Source: SIG440 sp045587485 (lineage in GTDB: Bacteria > Bacillota > Clostridia > Monoglobales > Monoglobaceae). From it: a stretch of DNA of 64,000 nt. Within the stretch, counting starts at the first letter, position 1; every line of letters starts with the position of its first letter. The stretch covers positions 1-64,000 of the forward strand of contig JAZNCI010000085.1 in NCBI GenBank assembly GCA_045587485.1. Reading direction: 5' to 3'. A model generated the notes under the pieces. It had not been told where the DNA came from. It did no database searches and was given only the letters and a program-made list of their open reading frames with translations. The position numbers and the translations under genes are program-made. Below are positions 1-9,137 of this stretch, in pieces.

Positions 1-193
1 TTGGAGGGTTCTTTTTAAATGTATAGAAAATCAGAGATTTTCTTTTTTATTCCAAAAACCTCTCGGTTTTTGCAAACTTACACTACCAACAGTTCACCGA
101 ACTGTTGGCTTAACGTTCCAGCTGCCCGGGAAAGTAAGACGCTGCCGGAATTTGCAAAAGGATATCCAAGCGGATACCCTTAATTACATTGTA

Positions 194-358
194 TTAAATT
201 TCTTCATTTATGTTTTCTAAATCTTCACCATTTGAAAATTCTTCTTCACACATATCAAGATACATTTCTTCTGCATCTTGTTGCGATTTTTGTAGGTTTT
301 CAATTGTTTCTGTAATTTCGCTAAAAAGTTTGTGGTATAGTTTTTCATAATCTGGCAT
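194..358 (-). CDS. MPDY-type small acidic protein, copy 1
   Basis: A 54-residue acidic, probably helical protein starting MPDYEKLYHKLF. I do not recognise a function. The start is the ATG at 358, preceded by AAAGGAG at a normal distance; an upstream in-frame extension would run through the terminator hairpin and is unlikely. A second protein at 20490-20672 shares the pattern MPDY..LY..LF....T..I..L...Q.D, so these are paralogs. Both ORFs lie directly behind the same kind of structured RNA and UUCG terminator (here 378-571), so expression probably needs read-through. The C-terminus is rich in Glu and Asp, with no membrane segment, signal peptide or known motif. The real-gene call rests on the paralogy, the ribosome site and the conserved upstream layout. 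Confidence 0.75.
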   Translation of the reverse strand: MPDYEKLYHKLFSEITETIENLQKSQQDAEEMYLDMCEEEFSNGEDLENINEEI

Positions 359-377
359 AGTATTATCTCCTTTAAAT

Positions 378-571
378 AAAAAATGCGCCAACCGAAGCTG
401 ACGCACAAAAAACGCAAACTCCAGTAGTCGCGAAACCAATTTATACAGAATGAGATACACACACACTGATAAATGGAATTTGCATTTTTATCAAATTCAA
501 ATATCAGTATGTGCAAAAATGAGAATGTTATCCCGAAAGAAAATATACCTCATTTATTAAATTGGTTTCGC
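378..571 (-). ncRNA. structured RNA with pseudoknot, copy 1 (unnamed family)
   Basis: A roughly 194-nt transcript predicted on the minus strand, from about 571 to the U-run at 378-383. A 14-bp closing stem pairs 558-571 with 430-443 (GCGAAACCAATTTA). A 12-bp inner stem pairs 502-513 with 460-471, with one wobble. A large bulge lies on the 5' side. The apical loop (474-489) is complementary over 16 positions, two of them G-U, to the linker just before the terminator (408-423), giving a pseudoknot. The terminator stem (384-405) closes on a UUCG loop. The same layout recurs at 20694-20894. The rod with a 5' bulge recalls 6S RNA, but the pseudoknot and downstream ORF do not fit what I know of 6S. 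Confidence 0.7.
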
Positions 572-577
572 AAGACT

Positions 578-606
578 ATTCTATCACAAATTTTAATTAA
601 AATCAA
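578..606 (-). promoter_or_regulatory. sigma-A type promoter for structured RNA copy 1
   Basis: On the minus strand, -35 TTGATT (601-606) and -10 TAGAAT (578-583) are separated by exactly 17 bp. The expected start, near 571, coincides with the first base of the closing stem of the structured RNA. Confidence 0.7.
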
Positions 607-1000
607 GTATTTATCCCACATTACATCAAGGGGCCGTTTAGGGACGTGCATTTTTTGGCACATTTTGAGGGATATTTTTTCTATAATTTTTGTTAAAGGT
701 TTAAGGCCTGCAAAGGCTGACCCTGACAAAAATCGCCTTGTGAGGTTTGATTGGGGAATGTTTACGAAAAATGGCCTAAAACAGCGTAAATCGGTCACGC
801 AATCAGTTTCATTTGCGGGCGTGACCGATTTAGCGAAGGCACAAAGAGTTTGTGCAATCTGAGCGGCGTGGGTTTATGCGATTTAAGTATCTACATTCCC
901 CTGAGAACCAAACCGGCGAAAAAGGGGTGCAAGGGGATTAAATCCCCTTGAAGACTATTATTTAGTAAAATAAAAGTGCAAAACTTAAATAAAGGTATGT
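607..1000. other. gene-poor intergenic stretch with hairpins
   Basis: I see no convincing gene; ORFs here lack ribosome sites and overlap palindromes. It holds a strong inverted repeat (787-800 with 819-832, TAAATCGGTCACGC) with an 18-nt loop, a GCACAAA/TTTGTGC mini-hairpin at 839-855 that recurs at 29420-29436, and a GGGGATTAAATCCCC palindrome near 936. This may be decayed mobile DNA, but no transposase remnant is recognisable. Confidence 0.5.
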
Positions 1001-1033
1001 AAAAGCCCACACAAGTTTTCTGTGTGGGCTTTT
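1001..1033. terminator. bidirectional terminator after the ABC exporter
   Basis: A 13-bp perfect stem, AAAAGCCCACACA (1001-1013) with TGTGTGGGCTTTT (1021-1033), with an A-run on one side and a T-run on the other. It ends the minus-strand ABC exporter operon. Confidence 0.85.
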
Positions 1034-1052
1034 CAGTATTTGTTAAAATTTC

Positions 1053-2990
1053 TTATTCAAGCTCAAAAGCGCCCGTATATAATTGATAATATTTGCCCTT
1101 TTGAGCAATAAGGTCATTGTGGCTGCCGCGTTCGATAATTTTGCCGTGGTCTAGAACCATAATTACATCAGAATTCTTTACGGTTGAAAGGCGGTGAGCG
1201 ATAACAAATACCGTCCTGCCTTCCATCAGTTTATCCATTCCACGTTGAACAATCTGCTCTGTTCGTGTATCTATTGATGAGGTTGCCTCGTCCATAATCA
1301 TAACAGGTGGATCGGCAACCGCCGCACGGGCAATAGATAATAGCTGACGCTGACCTTGCGAAAGGTTGTCGCCGTTGTTTGATAGCTCGGTATCATAGCC
1401 ATTGGGCAGACGTGTGATAAAGTCATCTGCACCTGCTAGTTTTGCGGCTGCAATACATTCTTCATCGGTTGCGTCAAGGTTGCCGTATCGAATATTTTCC
1501 ATAACAGTTCCTGTAAACAGATTTGTTTCCTGCAGTACAAGCCCTAATGAACGTCGAAGGTCTGATTTGCGTATTTTATTTACGTTTATACCATCATAGC
1601 GAATTTTGCCGTCCTCTATGTCATAAAAACGGTTAAGGAGATTGGTTATGGTGGTTTTTCCTGCACCGGTTGCACCAACAAAGGCAACCTTTTGTCCCGG
1701 TTGAGCAGAAAGACTTATGTTATGAAGAACGGTTTTCCCCTCTTCATAGGCAAAGTCAACCTCACAAAGCTGCACGTCACCCGAAAGAGGGGTGTAGGTA
1801 ATTGTTCCGTCGTTGTGTGGATGTTTCCAAGCCCATTTGCCGGTGCGTTTGAGAGACTCTGTTATGTTTCCGTTAGCGTCTGTTGAGGCATTTACAAGGG
1901 TGACATATCCATCATCAGACTCGGCTTCTGTGTCAATAAGGGTAAAAATTCTGTCGGCACCTGCCATTGCCATTGCAATGGAATTAATTTGCTGTGAAAC
2001 CTGATTTACATTGCCGGTAAATTGCTTTGCCATATTAAGAAATGGGATGACTATATCAATGCTAATTGCGCTGACCGAGCCTGCAATAAGAGTAGAAATA
2101 CCAATGTTGGGTAGCTTGGCAATAAGGAGAGCACCTCCTATCAGGGCAATAAGAACATACAAAATATTGCCTATATTCTGAATAATGGGACCAAGAATAT
2201 TTGCAAAGGCATTGGCACGAAAGTTATCCTGAAAAAGATTTTCACTGATTGTATAAAAATCCTTGCAACACTTGTCCTCACGGTTAAAGACCTTGATAAC
2301 TTTCTGCCCGGTCATCATTTCCTGAATAAAGCCCTCGGTCTCGCCTAAGGAACGTTGCTGCTTTCTAAAATATTTTGCTGAACCCTTGCCGACTATTTTT
2401 GTAACAAATCTCATCATTACGACACCGATAAGAACGGTAATGGCAAGCCACAAACTGTAATATAGCATTATGCACAGAACCGATATCAGCAAAATGGAGC
2501 ATTGCAGTATGGTGGGTAGAGCGTGTGAAACAAGTTGTCTTAATGCATCAATATCGTTAGTATAACGGCTCATTATGTCGCCATGACGATTTGTGTCAAA
2601 AAATTTTATAGGTAAATTCTGCATTTTTTCGAACATAGTACAACGCATTTTGTTTAAGAAGCCCTGAGTGATATATGCCATAAACTGAGTCTGACAAAGA
2701 ATTGCACAGAGTGAAAACAGATATAACCCTGCAAGGATGCCGACTTTTGGTAAAATTACTGCCGAGGCTGACTTCCAGTCGCCAGAGGTTACCCAAACGC
2801 CTATATCAGCAAGCACCTGTTGTTGAAAAATAGCCGGCAAAGCCGAGGTTATTGCAGATATAATAATACAGACTGCGGAAATAGAAATCAAGACGGGATA
2901 TGCCTTGAAAAGCATTTTAATCAGACGAACAATACTACCTTTTTTAATTGGCGGTTTTGGACTATTCATTGGCTTTGTTGGTCGCATCAT
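1053..2990 (-). CDS. ABC exporter, ATP-binding/permease subunit (canonical ATPase site half)
   Basis: Type I (ABCB-like) half-transporter of about 645 residues: an N-terminal six-helix membrane domain, then an ATPase domain with Walker A GATGAGKTT (about residue 438), signature LSQGQ (about 542) and Walker B MIMDEATSSID (about 565) with an intact catalytic Glu. A polar insert of roughly 45 residues links the two domains. I take ATG 2990 as the start: GGAGG is 5 nt upstream, and the in-frame GTG at 2996 lies inside that ribosome site. It overlaps the end of the preceding half-transporter gene by 29 nt, so the two are translationally coupled and should form a heterodimer. The substrate is unknown; drugs, peptides or lipids are typical. 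Confidence 0.9.
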   Translation of the reverse strand: MMRPTKPMNSPKPPIKKGSIVRLIKMLFKAYPVLISISAVCIIISAITSALPAIFQQQVLADIGVWVTSGDWKSASAVILPKVGILAGLYLFSLCAILCQTQFMAYITQGFLNKMRCTMFEKMQNLPIKFFDTNRHGDIMSRYTNDIDALRQLVSHALPTILQCSILLISVLCIMLYYSLWLAITVLIGVVMMRFVTKIVGKGSAKYFRKQQRSLGETEGFIQEMMTGQKVIKVFNREDKCCKDFYTISENLFQDNFRANAFANILGPIIQNIGNILYVLIALIGGALLIAKLPNIGISTLIAGSVSAISIDIVIPFLNMAKQFTGNVNQVSQQINSIAMAMAGADRIFTLIDTEAESDDGYVTLVNASTDANGNITESLKRTGKWAWKHPHNDGTITYTPLSGDVQLCEVDFAYEEGKTVLHNISLSAQPGQKVAFVGATGAGKTTITNLLNRFYDIEDGKIRYDGINVNKIRKSDLRRSLGLVLQETNLFTGTVMENIRYGNLDATDEECIAAAKLAGADDFITRLPNGYDTELSNNGDNLSQGQRQLLSIARAAVADPPVMIMDEATSSIDTRTEQIVQRGMDKLMEGRTVFVIAHRLSTVKNSDVIMVLDHGKIIERGSHNDLIAQKGKYYQLYTGAFELE

Positions 2991-4722
2991 TGTCACCTCC
3001 GTTAGTTTGCTGACGGTAAATTTCGCGGTAAATTTCGCTGGTTGTCATAAGTTCGCTGTGATTTCCGGCTGCTGAGATTTTGCCGTTTTCCATAACAACA
3101 ATCAGGTCTGCATCCTGAACCGATGAAATACGCTGAGCAATAATGATTTTTGTTGTTTCAGGAATGTATTCTTTAAATGCTGTACGAATCATTGCATCTG
3201 TTTTGGTATCAACAGCGCTGGTTGAATCGTCGAGAATAAGAATTTTTGGCTTTTTGAGAAGAGCACGGGCAATACAAAGTCGCTGTTTCTGACCGCCTGA
3301 TACATTGCTGCCGCCCTGTTCGATAAATGTATCATAGCCTTGGGGAAAGGCGGAGATAAATTCGTCTGCCTGAGCAAGCTTACAAGCCTCAACAAGCTCT
3401 TCGTTGGTGGCGTTTTCGTTGCCCCAACGAAGATTTTCCTTAATTGTGCCTGAAAATAACTGATTTTTTTGTAAAACCATAGCAACACTGTCACGAAGGG
3501 CGGTAATATCATATTCCTTAACATCGATACCAGCAACCTTTACTGAGCCTTCGGTTGTGTCGTAAAGTCGGGGAATAAGCTGAACAAGGGTCGACTTGCT
3601 GGAACCCGTACCGCCAATAATTCCAATGGTCATTCCTGATTTTATATGGAGGTTTACATCCGAAAGAGCGTATTTTTTTGAGGCCTGGGAGTATTTAAAG
3701 CTTACATCGCAAAAATCAACAGAGCCGTCCTTAATCTCAAAAACGGGATTTTCAGGGTTTGTCAGGGTGGATTCCTCCGAAAGCACCTCCGAAATTCTTT
3801 TCATTGATTCCATTGACATTGTAATCATAACATAAATCATTGACAGCATCATAAGGGACATCAGGATTTGCATACCATAGGTCAGCATTGCAGAAATCTG
3901 ACCTATGTCAAGATTACTACCCATACTTGAAATAATGAGATAGGAGCCAACTACAAGAACGAATACCATATTAAAATACATACAAACCTGCATAAGAGGA
4001 TGGTTAAAGGCTATAATTCGCTCGGCTCTGGTAAAATCACGGCGGATTTCCTCGGCTGCATGGCCAAACTTTTCTTTTTCGTAGTCTTCGCGCGAAAAGC
4101 CTTTTACCACGCGCATCGCACGGATGTTTTCTTCAACCGATTCGTTCAGCTTGTCATATTTTTTAAACACACGGTGGAATGCAGGCATAGCCTTTTTACT
4201 GATGAACAACAGTCCGCAAACAAGTACGGGAATGACGACTATAAAGGTCGATGCCAAAGCACCTCCCATAATGTATGCCATAATAACCGAGAATGTAAAC
4301 ATCATCGGAGCACGCAATGCAGTGCGGATTGACATCATATATGCCATCTGTACATGGGTGATGTCGGTGGTGAGACGTGTTACCAGCGAGGATGATGAAA
4401 ATTTATCAATATTTTCGAAAGAATAGCTCTGAATTTTTGTAAATATTTCATTTCTGAGATTTTTGGCAAACCCAGCAGATGCTTTTGCACTGGTATAGCC
4501 TGCGAGTGCACCGCATAAAAGCGAAACAAAAGCCAACAGAACAAGCGACAACCCTATAAAAACAAGGGTTTTCATTTCAATAGAGGTTTTTATCTGGTTT
4601 ACAAGATTTGCAGTAATAAAAGGTATAAGACATTCAATAATTGCCTCACCTATAATAAAAATAAAGGTCAGTATAGTTGGAGTTTTATATTCTCTTACAC
4701 ACGATAGCAGTTTTTTAATCAT
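2962..4722 (-). CDS. ABC exporter, ATP-binding/permease subunit (degenerate ATPase site half)
   Basis: Half-transporter of 586 residues with an N-terminal transmembrane domain and a C-terminal ATPase. Walker A reads GGTGSSKST (about residue 369), the signature is VSGGQ (about 473) and Walker B is LILDDSTSAVD, with Asp where the catalytic Glu normally sits. Such a degenerate site is usual in one partner of heterodimeric exporters; the partner gene immediately downstream has the canonical Glu. Start: ATG 4722 after GAAGGGA; the ORF stays open upstream to 5007 but that stretch overlaps the regulator gene and the promoter. The operon has its own promoter (4781-4809) and a 12-bp leader hairpin. 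Confidence 0.9.
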   Translation of the reverse strand: MIKKLLSCVREYKTPTILTFIFIIGEAIIECLIPFITANLVNQIKTSIEMKTLVFIGLSLVLLAFVSLLCGALAGYTSAKASAGFAKNLRNEIFTKIQSYSFENIDKFSSSSLVTRLTTDITHVQMAYMMSIRTALRAPMMFTFSVIMAYIMGGALASTFIVVIPVLVCGLLFISKKAMPAFHRVFKKYDKLNESVEENIRAMRVVKGFSREDYEKEKFGHAAEEIRRDFTRAERIIAFNHPLMQVCMYFNMVFVLVVGSYLIISSMGSNLDIGQISAMLTYGMQILMSLMMLSMIYVMITMSMESMKRISEVLSEESTLTNPENPVFEIKDGSVDFCDVSFKYSQASKKYALSDVNLHIKSGMTIGIIGGTGSSKSTLVQLIPRLYDTTEGSVKVAGIDVKEYDITALRDSVAMVLQKNQLFSGTIKENLRWGNENATNEELVEACKLAQADEFISAFPQGYDTFIEQGGSNVSGGQKQRLCIARALLKKPKILILDDSTSAVDTKTDAMIRTAFKEYIPETTKIIIAQRISSVQDADLIVVMENGKISAAGNHSELMTTSEIYREIYRQQTNGGDNDATNKANE

Positions 4723-4742
4723 AAAATCTATTCCCTTCGTAT

Positions 4743-4778
4743 ATACACAAAAGCCGCAAGGAATTGCGACTTTTGCGT
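4743..4778 (-). promoter_or_regulatory. leader hairpin of the ABC exporter operon
   Basis: The leader between promoter and first gene contains CAAAAGTCGCAA and TTGCGGCTTTTG, a 12-bp stem with one G-U pair and a TTCC loop. It could stabilise the mRNA, bind the regulator as DNA, or attenuate. No U-run follows, so it is not an obvious terminator. Confidence 0.45.
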
Positions 4779-4780
4779 AT

Positions 4781-4809
4781 ATTTTAATATGTAAAAATTT
4801 TTTTGTCAA
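4781..4809 (-). promoter_or_regulatory. promoter of the ABC exporter operon
   Basis: Minus strand: consensus -35 TTGACA (4804-4809), 17-bp spacer, -10 TAAAAT (4781-4786). It lies between the AraC-type regulator gene and the exporter, which suggests that regulator acts here. Confidence 0.75.
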
Positions 4810-4843
4810 CAGATAAAATAAAAAGTTAACAATATGTTTACGT

Positions 4844-5686
4844 TTAGCGCTTTTCAGCAAGAGAAATATGCTCCTTACGCATATTTCCGGGTGAAATTCC
4901 ATAGCGGTGCTTAAAGGTTTTAAGAAAGTTTGGCAACGAGTTGAAACCCGATGCAAAGCAAATTTCCGAAATGGATAGATGCCCTGACAGGACAAGCTTT
5001 TTTGCATACTCCAATTTGAGCTCGTTGAGATATTCTTTATAGGTTTTGCCCGTTACCTTGTGAAAAAGGGAGCTGAAATAGTTCATATTAAAGCCCGAAA
5101 TATCAGCCGCCAATGCCATTGACGGATTATCTCTGAAATGGCTGTGCATAAACAAAATTACCTTGCGGATACCTGAAATTTGTTTATCAGAGTTGTTGCT
5201 GAATTCAAAGTCGTATTTTCTTAAAAGAATGATAAACAGGCACTCAAGCAGGTTTTTTATGTAAGTTTCGGAATATGCCGTGGTGTTGTCAAATTCGTCA
5301 ACCATCTGCGATATAATCGAAACCGCATTTTCAAATTCTTTAGGGTTAAGACTGAAGGAAAGGTTTGTTTCGACACTCAGAATTTTTTGCAAAAGCTCAT
5401 CATCAAGAAGATTTTCGCTGAACATAATGTTAAAAACCTCGGCGCCGTTGCTTTTCACACTGTGAAAGTCAGTGGGGTTAAGGAGATATATGTCGCCGGG
5501 AGCAAGATTTTGTGTAACGCCGTTAAGTGACTGCACTGCCGTTCCACTGAGCACAAGCTCTATTTCGAAGCAGTCGTGCCAGTGCAGGGCATAATCGTGA
5601 AGACTCTTTTTGCGTATAAGCAGATTTTCGCGACTGTTTTTCATATTTTTTACAAGTATTCGGGTGCATTCGGTTACGCTTTTCAA
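4844..5686 (-). CDS. AraC-family transcriptional regulator
   Basis: A 280-residue regulator with an N-terminal cupin-like sensing domain (His-rich stretch HWHDCFEIELVLSG, then APGDIYLLNP) and a C-terminal double helix-turn-helix of AraC type (about 180-275, with FSSLFHKVTGKTYKEYLNEL and SISEICFASGFNS). The start is TTG 5686, 7 nt after GGAGG. It has its own promoter (5727-5755) and sits just upstream of the ABC exporter on the same strand, so the exporter is the likely target. The inducer is unknown; cupin AraC proteins often sense sugars or antimicrobial compounds. Confidence 0.88.
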   Translation of the reverse strand: MKSVTECTRILVKNMKNSRENLLIRKKSLHDYALHWHDCFEIELVLSGTAVQSLNGVTQNLAPGDIYLLNPTDFHSVKSNGAEVFNIMFSENLLDDELLQKILSVETNLSFSLNPKEFENAVSIISQMVDEFDNTTAYSETYIKNLLECLFIILLRKYDFEFSNNSDKQISGIRKVILFMHSHFRDNPSMALAADISGFNMNYFSSLFHKVTGKTYKEYLNELKLEYAKKLVLSGHLSISEICFASGFNSLPNFLKTFKHRYGISPGNMRKEHISLAEKR

Positions 5687-5726
5687 GGCCTCACCTCCGG
5701 AAGTTTGTTTAAAATCTTTCGACTCA

Positions 5727-5755
5727 ATTATATTTCAAAAAAATTAAAAAGTCAA
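5727..5755 (-). promoter_or_regulatory. promoter of the AraC-type regulator
   Basis: Minus strand: -35 TTGACT (5750-5755), 17-bp spacer, -10 TATAAT (5727-5732). Confidence 0.75.
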
Positions 5756-5834
5756 CACCAATGTTAAATTTTGATATAAACCAGTCTGCAGTTTTCAAAT
5801 ATAGCGACTGCAAAATTATTAAAGGATGGGGCAA

Positions 5835-5880
5835 CTGTAGAAAATAAACAGAATTTTATGTGTTTAGTTATTTTCTACAG
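5835..5880. repeat. inverted repeat at the addB stop codon
   Basis: CTGTAGAAAATAA (5835-5847) and TTATTTTCTACAG (5868-5880) form a 13-bp perfect inverted repeat that includes the addB stop codon. There is no clean U-run after it on either strand, so it may be an RNA 3'-end stabiliser rather than a standard terminator. Confidence 0.5.
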
Positions 5881-8800
5881 CATACACTGTTATAGGGACA
5901 ATATCTGCAGGGGTTAAAGTCTGAAACAAAGGCAGGGTTAATATCTATTTTTCCAGACAAAATATTGTCTGCAGATTCGGCTGCTTTTTTGTCGGCATCC
6001 GTCAGGGCTTTTTCGAGCAAATCCTTTTGGAGCAGAGATTTGCCGCTGCATTGTATATAATGCACAGCCTCCTTGCTTGCATACTCTTTGTCGATTCCTT
6101 CAATTACAGCAGCATCATCCATAATTATTCCGTGAGCGGCGATTTTGTCGCTCATTTCTTTCTCCCATTGGTATTTGTCAGGCGGGATGCTACAGCCGAT
6201 AATGGGGTCATTCATCTGCAGATAAAACATTGCTGCCACCTGCGAACCCGGAATATGCCGACGCAAAGCATTGGCGTATATCAGGGGCTGAAAATGTATT
6301 CCCGCATCTGCAAGAGCCATATCAAGTTTGCGCTCCGAGGATTTATAATCTGTTATCGACAGATTGCAAATCCCATTAATTTCAGCACTGTCAACACGGT
6401 CGATAAAGCCTTTAAGACTAACCTTTCCAAGCTGTGTCTTAAGCTCGTATGGGGGGTATGTTCCGTGCTTTCCAAAGCTGATTTCAAAGCCAGTGGGGCG
6501 GAACTTGCTTTGGGAATAGAATTTTATCAGCTTCCAGGCTGTTGCTGTTGCAATATTTTTAAGCCTGAGCATCATATATCTGTAATAGTGCGAGCCAACA
6601 TAAAGATTTTCGTTTGTGTTTTTGCCTGCCTCTTCAACCAGCGCCGAGATTTCACTAAAACATTCGTCACGTTCAATGACACTGAAATCCGCGTTTGTCT
6701 CAGCTTTGGCTTTAAAATAATCACAAAGAACGCTGTGAAGAATGTTGCCTGCGTCTGAGGATTTAAGACCTCCCAGCATACGCTCTTGTGCCATAAGCCC
6801 GTATCGCATAAAGAATGAAAAGGCACAGGCATTGTATTTTTCGAGTTTGGATACACTAAGGGTAAGGGGCAGACCATAAAGCTCTTTTGCAATATCAGGG
6901 GTAAGACTGTTATCGTCAAATTTTGACAGATACATTTCGTGAAGATGTTCAAGCTGTGCTGAATAAATGTGGTCGTCCTTAAGGTGGTTGTAAGCCGCTT
7001 TCATAATTGGAGACAAAAGATGAATATTCCATTCTTTTTCAAAAAGCTCTGCTGAAAGGCGGGTGAATGTGGATTTGGGGCTTTCTGTGAAAGTCAGGGC
7101 TTTTGTGTTGCTGCAAATTTCGTCAAGCTGGGGGAAAAGGGAGTTTTTCAGTGTAATTAAAATTTCAGATTGATTAAGGCTCTTGCCGTCACGGTCGCTG
7201 ACAGGAGCAGATATATAAAGCTGTTCCTTTGCGGTGGTGAGAACCGAATAAACGAGGAACTGTTCTTCCTTCTGACGCGTAAAGGTGTCGGGGGCAAGGA
7301 CAAGACCGGATTGTTCGAGTGTAAGTCGTTCGGCATCAGAAATAAGCCCCTCAGATTTGTAATCACGGGGGAAAACACCGTCAATCGCACCAAGAACAAT
7401 CACAACCTTGCAACCCGTACTGCGAAACATATCAACAGAACTGATGACAACCTTGTCACGGGTGGGTGGAATCATACCTACATTCAGCTCGCCACAGGCG
7501 GAGGAGAACAGCTTGTAAAATTCTTCAAAGGTTGAAAATTCATCCTGCAAATAATCGCCTATCTGTTTAACTACTGAAACAAAGCTGTTCCACACCAGGC
7601 GCAGCTGTTCTGCCGACTCGGGCTCTGACGAAAGCTTGAAACTGTTTATTTTGTTGTCAATCTGATTTTCAACATCAATATCCTTCAGCCATTCGAATAA
7701 TTTTTCGCAAATTTCTTTTGTTGTTTTTCTGCCGCTAAACTTTGATGAAAGGTCAAGGATAGGGTTTATAAGTTTTGACTTGACCGAATTGATGTAATCC
7801 ATATCAAACATATGAGGGTCGGGATTATAGCTCCATTTGTTATAGCTGTTCCATTGACTGTGGGTAATATCTGCGGCAAGAATATAGTTTTCGAAAATAT
7901 CGGTTTCATCAACGGCAATGCCAAAAAATCCTGACCTTGCAATACGCATAACACGTTCATATGTAAAACCATAGGAAAGGATTTCAAGTACCGAAATAAT
8001 CATTCGGATAAATGGATTTTCACTGAGGGAAATTTTTCGATCAAGAAAATAATTTATTCCATATTCTTCAAAAATACTGGGAACAAGCAATTCGTAATTC
8101 TCCATATTTCCTGTAAGAATAAGGAAATCATTAAAGCAGTAGCCCTCTTCGCGCAATAGCCTGCGTATAAGACCTGCACAGAATTCAACCTCCGAATAAA
8201 AATTATCGGGACGCACCAGGTGAATGTGTTGTGGCTTTTTGGAATAGGTTTCGGGAGAATACAGAAAGAAATTTTCTTTAAGATGCTTAAGATCATCATA
8301 AATCTTGTTCTGTGGGGTATTATTTAAAAATAAAGGAGCGGATACAGCGATTCCGTTGCTTTGGGCAATGCCAATCAGCTTGTGATAGGTGTTAATTTGT
8401 GTCGAGAAAACATCAAGTCTGCTTTCGGTATTATTACAGCAAAGAGCAACACACAGGTCGGATTTTTGCATAAGTTGCGACAGTACTGCATATTCTGTGG
8501 GAGTAAAGCTTCTGAAAAAATTGACATAAATGCTTCCCTTCAAAAAATCTGCTTTTACAATTTTAGGTATAATAAGCGCAAGATTGTCTTCAGAGTTCGA
8601 ATGGTCACGTTCAACCAGAGAGTTAAAGGTTCTGTATATGAGAGACAGGTCACGGAGCTTTATACCAAGCCTTTCATCGGCAGTGTTATCTGCAGCATCC
8701 TGAAGTGCCGATGGTGAAATCCCATAGCGTTTGAATTCGGAAATGGCAGACTGTATAAGGCCGGCAAAGCCATGCTGATTGATATTGCGTCTGAAAAACA

Positions 8801-9110
8801 TTAGATCTTTTCCGGCAATTTGCAGGGCACGTTGTGTCATAATATGCTTGCCTGCCTTGTCGATATATCTTGTGCGCAAAGGTCCTGTTTTTGAAAAAAT
8901 CAGGTTGCAAAGCCTTGAAAAGGTTAGAATCTGAATGTTATTCTGAGCAGAAAGCCCCAAAATGTCAATCAGTTCGGCCTCTGCGTACATTGAGTATTGT
9001 TCGGGCACAAGAATAAAAACAGATTTACCGGCTTCGGCATCTGCTGTTGCACGTTTATATATTTCATTCAGCTTTTGATTTTCATCGGTAGAGCAAATGA
9101 AATTAAGCAT
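5868..9110 (-). CDS. addB: AddB, helicase-exonuclease subunit of AddAB
   Basis: A 1080-residue AddB-type protein of the double-strand-break repair complex that resects DNA ends for RecA. The C-terminal RecB-family nuclease shows the motif ITDYKSS (about residue 917). Four cysteines expected to hold a 4Fe-4S cluster are present: one in YNACAF (about 758) and three in CRYCPYNSVC at the C-terminus. The N-terminal nucleotide-binding motif is degenerate: I see no clear GxxGxGK[ST]. Start at ATG 9110 after AAAGGAG; 27 nt behind the HAD gene, probably co-transcribed. addA, usually the next gene, is not here: downstream is the separately promoted AraC regulator. Confidence 0.9.
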   Translation of the reverse strand: MLNFICSTDENQKLNEIYKRATADAEAGKSVFILVPEQYSMYAEAELIDILGLSAQNNIQILTFSRLCNLIFSKTGPLRTRYIDKAGKHIMTQRALQIAGKDLMFFRRNINQHGFAGLIQSAISEFKRYGISPSALQDAADNTADERLGIKLRDLSLIYRTFNSLVERDHSNSEDNLALIIPKIVKADFLKGSIYVNFFRSFTPTEYAVLSQLMQKSDLCVALCCNNTESRLDVFSTQINTYHKLIGIAQSNGIAVSAPLFLNNTPQNKIYDDLKHLKENFFLYSPETYSKKPQHIHLVRPDNFYSEVEFCAGLIRRLLREEGYCFNDFLILTGNMENYELLVPSIFEEYGINYFLDRKISLSENPFIRMIISVLEILSYGFTYERVMRIARSGFFGIAVDETDIFENYILAADITHSQWNSYNKWSYNPDPHMFDMDYINSVKSKLINPILDLSSKFSGRKTTKEICEKLFEWLKDIDVENQIDNKINSFKLSSEPESAEQLRLVWNSFVSVVKQIGDYLQDEFSTFEEFYKLFSSACGELNVGMIPPTRDKVVISSVDMFRSTGCKVVIVLGAIDGVFPRDYKSEGLISDAERLTLEQSGLVLAPDTFTRQKEEQFLVYSVLTTAKEQLYISAPVSDRDGKSLNQSEILITLKNSLFPQLDEICSNTKALTFTESPKSTFTRLSAELFEKEWNIHLLSPIMKAAYNHLKDDHIYSAQLEHLHEMYLSKFDDNSLTPDIAKELYGLPLTLSVSKLEKYNACAFSFFMRYGLMAQERMLGGLKSSDAGNILHSVLCDYFKAKAETNADFSVIERDECFSEISALVEEAGKNTNENLYVGSHYYRYMMLRLKNIATATAWKLIKFYSQSKFRPTGFEISFGKHGTYPPYELKTQLGKVSLKGFIDRVDSAEINGICNLSITDYKSSERKLDMALADAGIHFQPLIYANALRRHIPGSQVAAMFYLQMNDPIIGCSIPPDKYQWEKEMSDKIAAHGIIMDDAAVIEGIDKEYASKEAVHYIQCSGKSLLQKDLLEKALTDADKKAAESADNILSGKIDINPAFVSDFNPCRYCPYNSVCCRK

Positions 9111-9137
9111 AGCAAGGCTCCTTTATCGGGGAAGTTT

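Noticed and set aside
550..798. Minus-strand ORF of 82 residues
   Set aside because: It overlaps the RNA promoter and palindromes, without a ribosome site or recognisable motif.
473..862. Long plus-strand ORF over the structured RNA
   Set aside because: It crosses the pseudoknot RNA region and a hairpin, has no ribosome site, and its composition looks non-coding.
2994..2996. GTG 2996 as start of the second ABC half
   Set aside because: It sits within the GGAGGTG ribosome site of the ATG at 2990.
6027..6758. Plus-strand ORF of 243 residues inside addB
   Set aside because: Antisense shadow of a clearly coding gene; no domain recognised.
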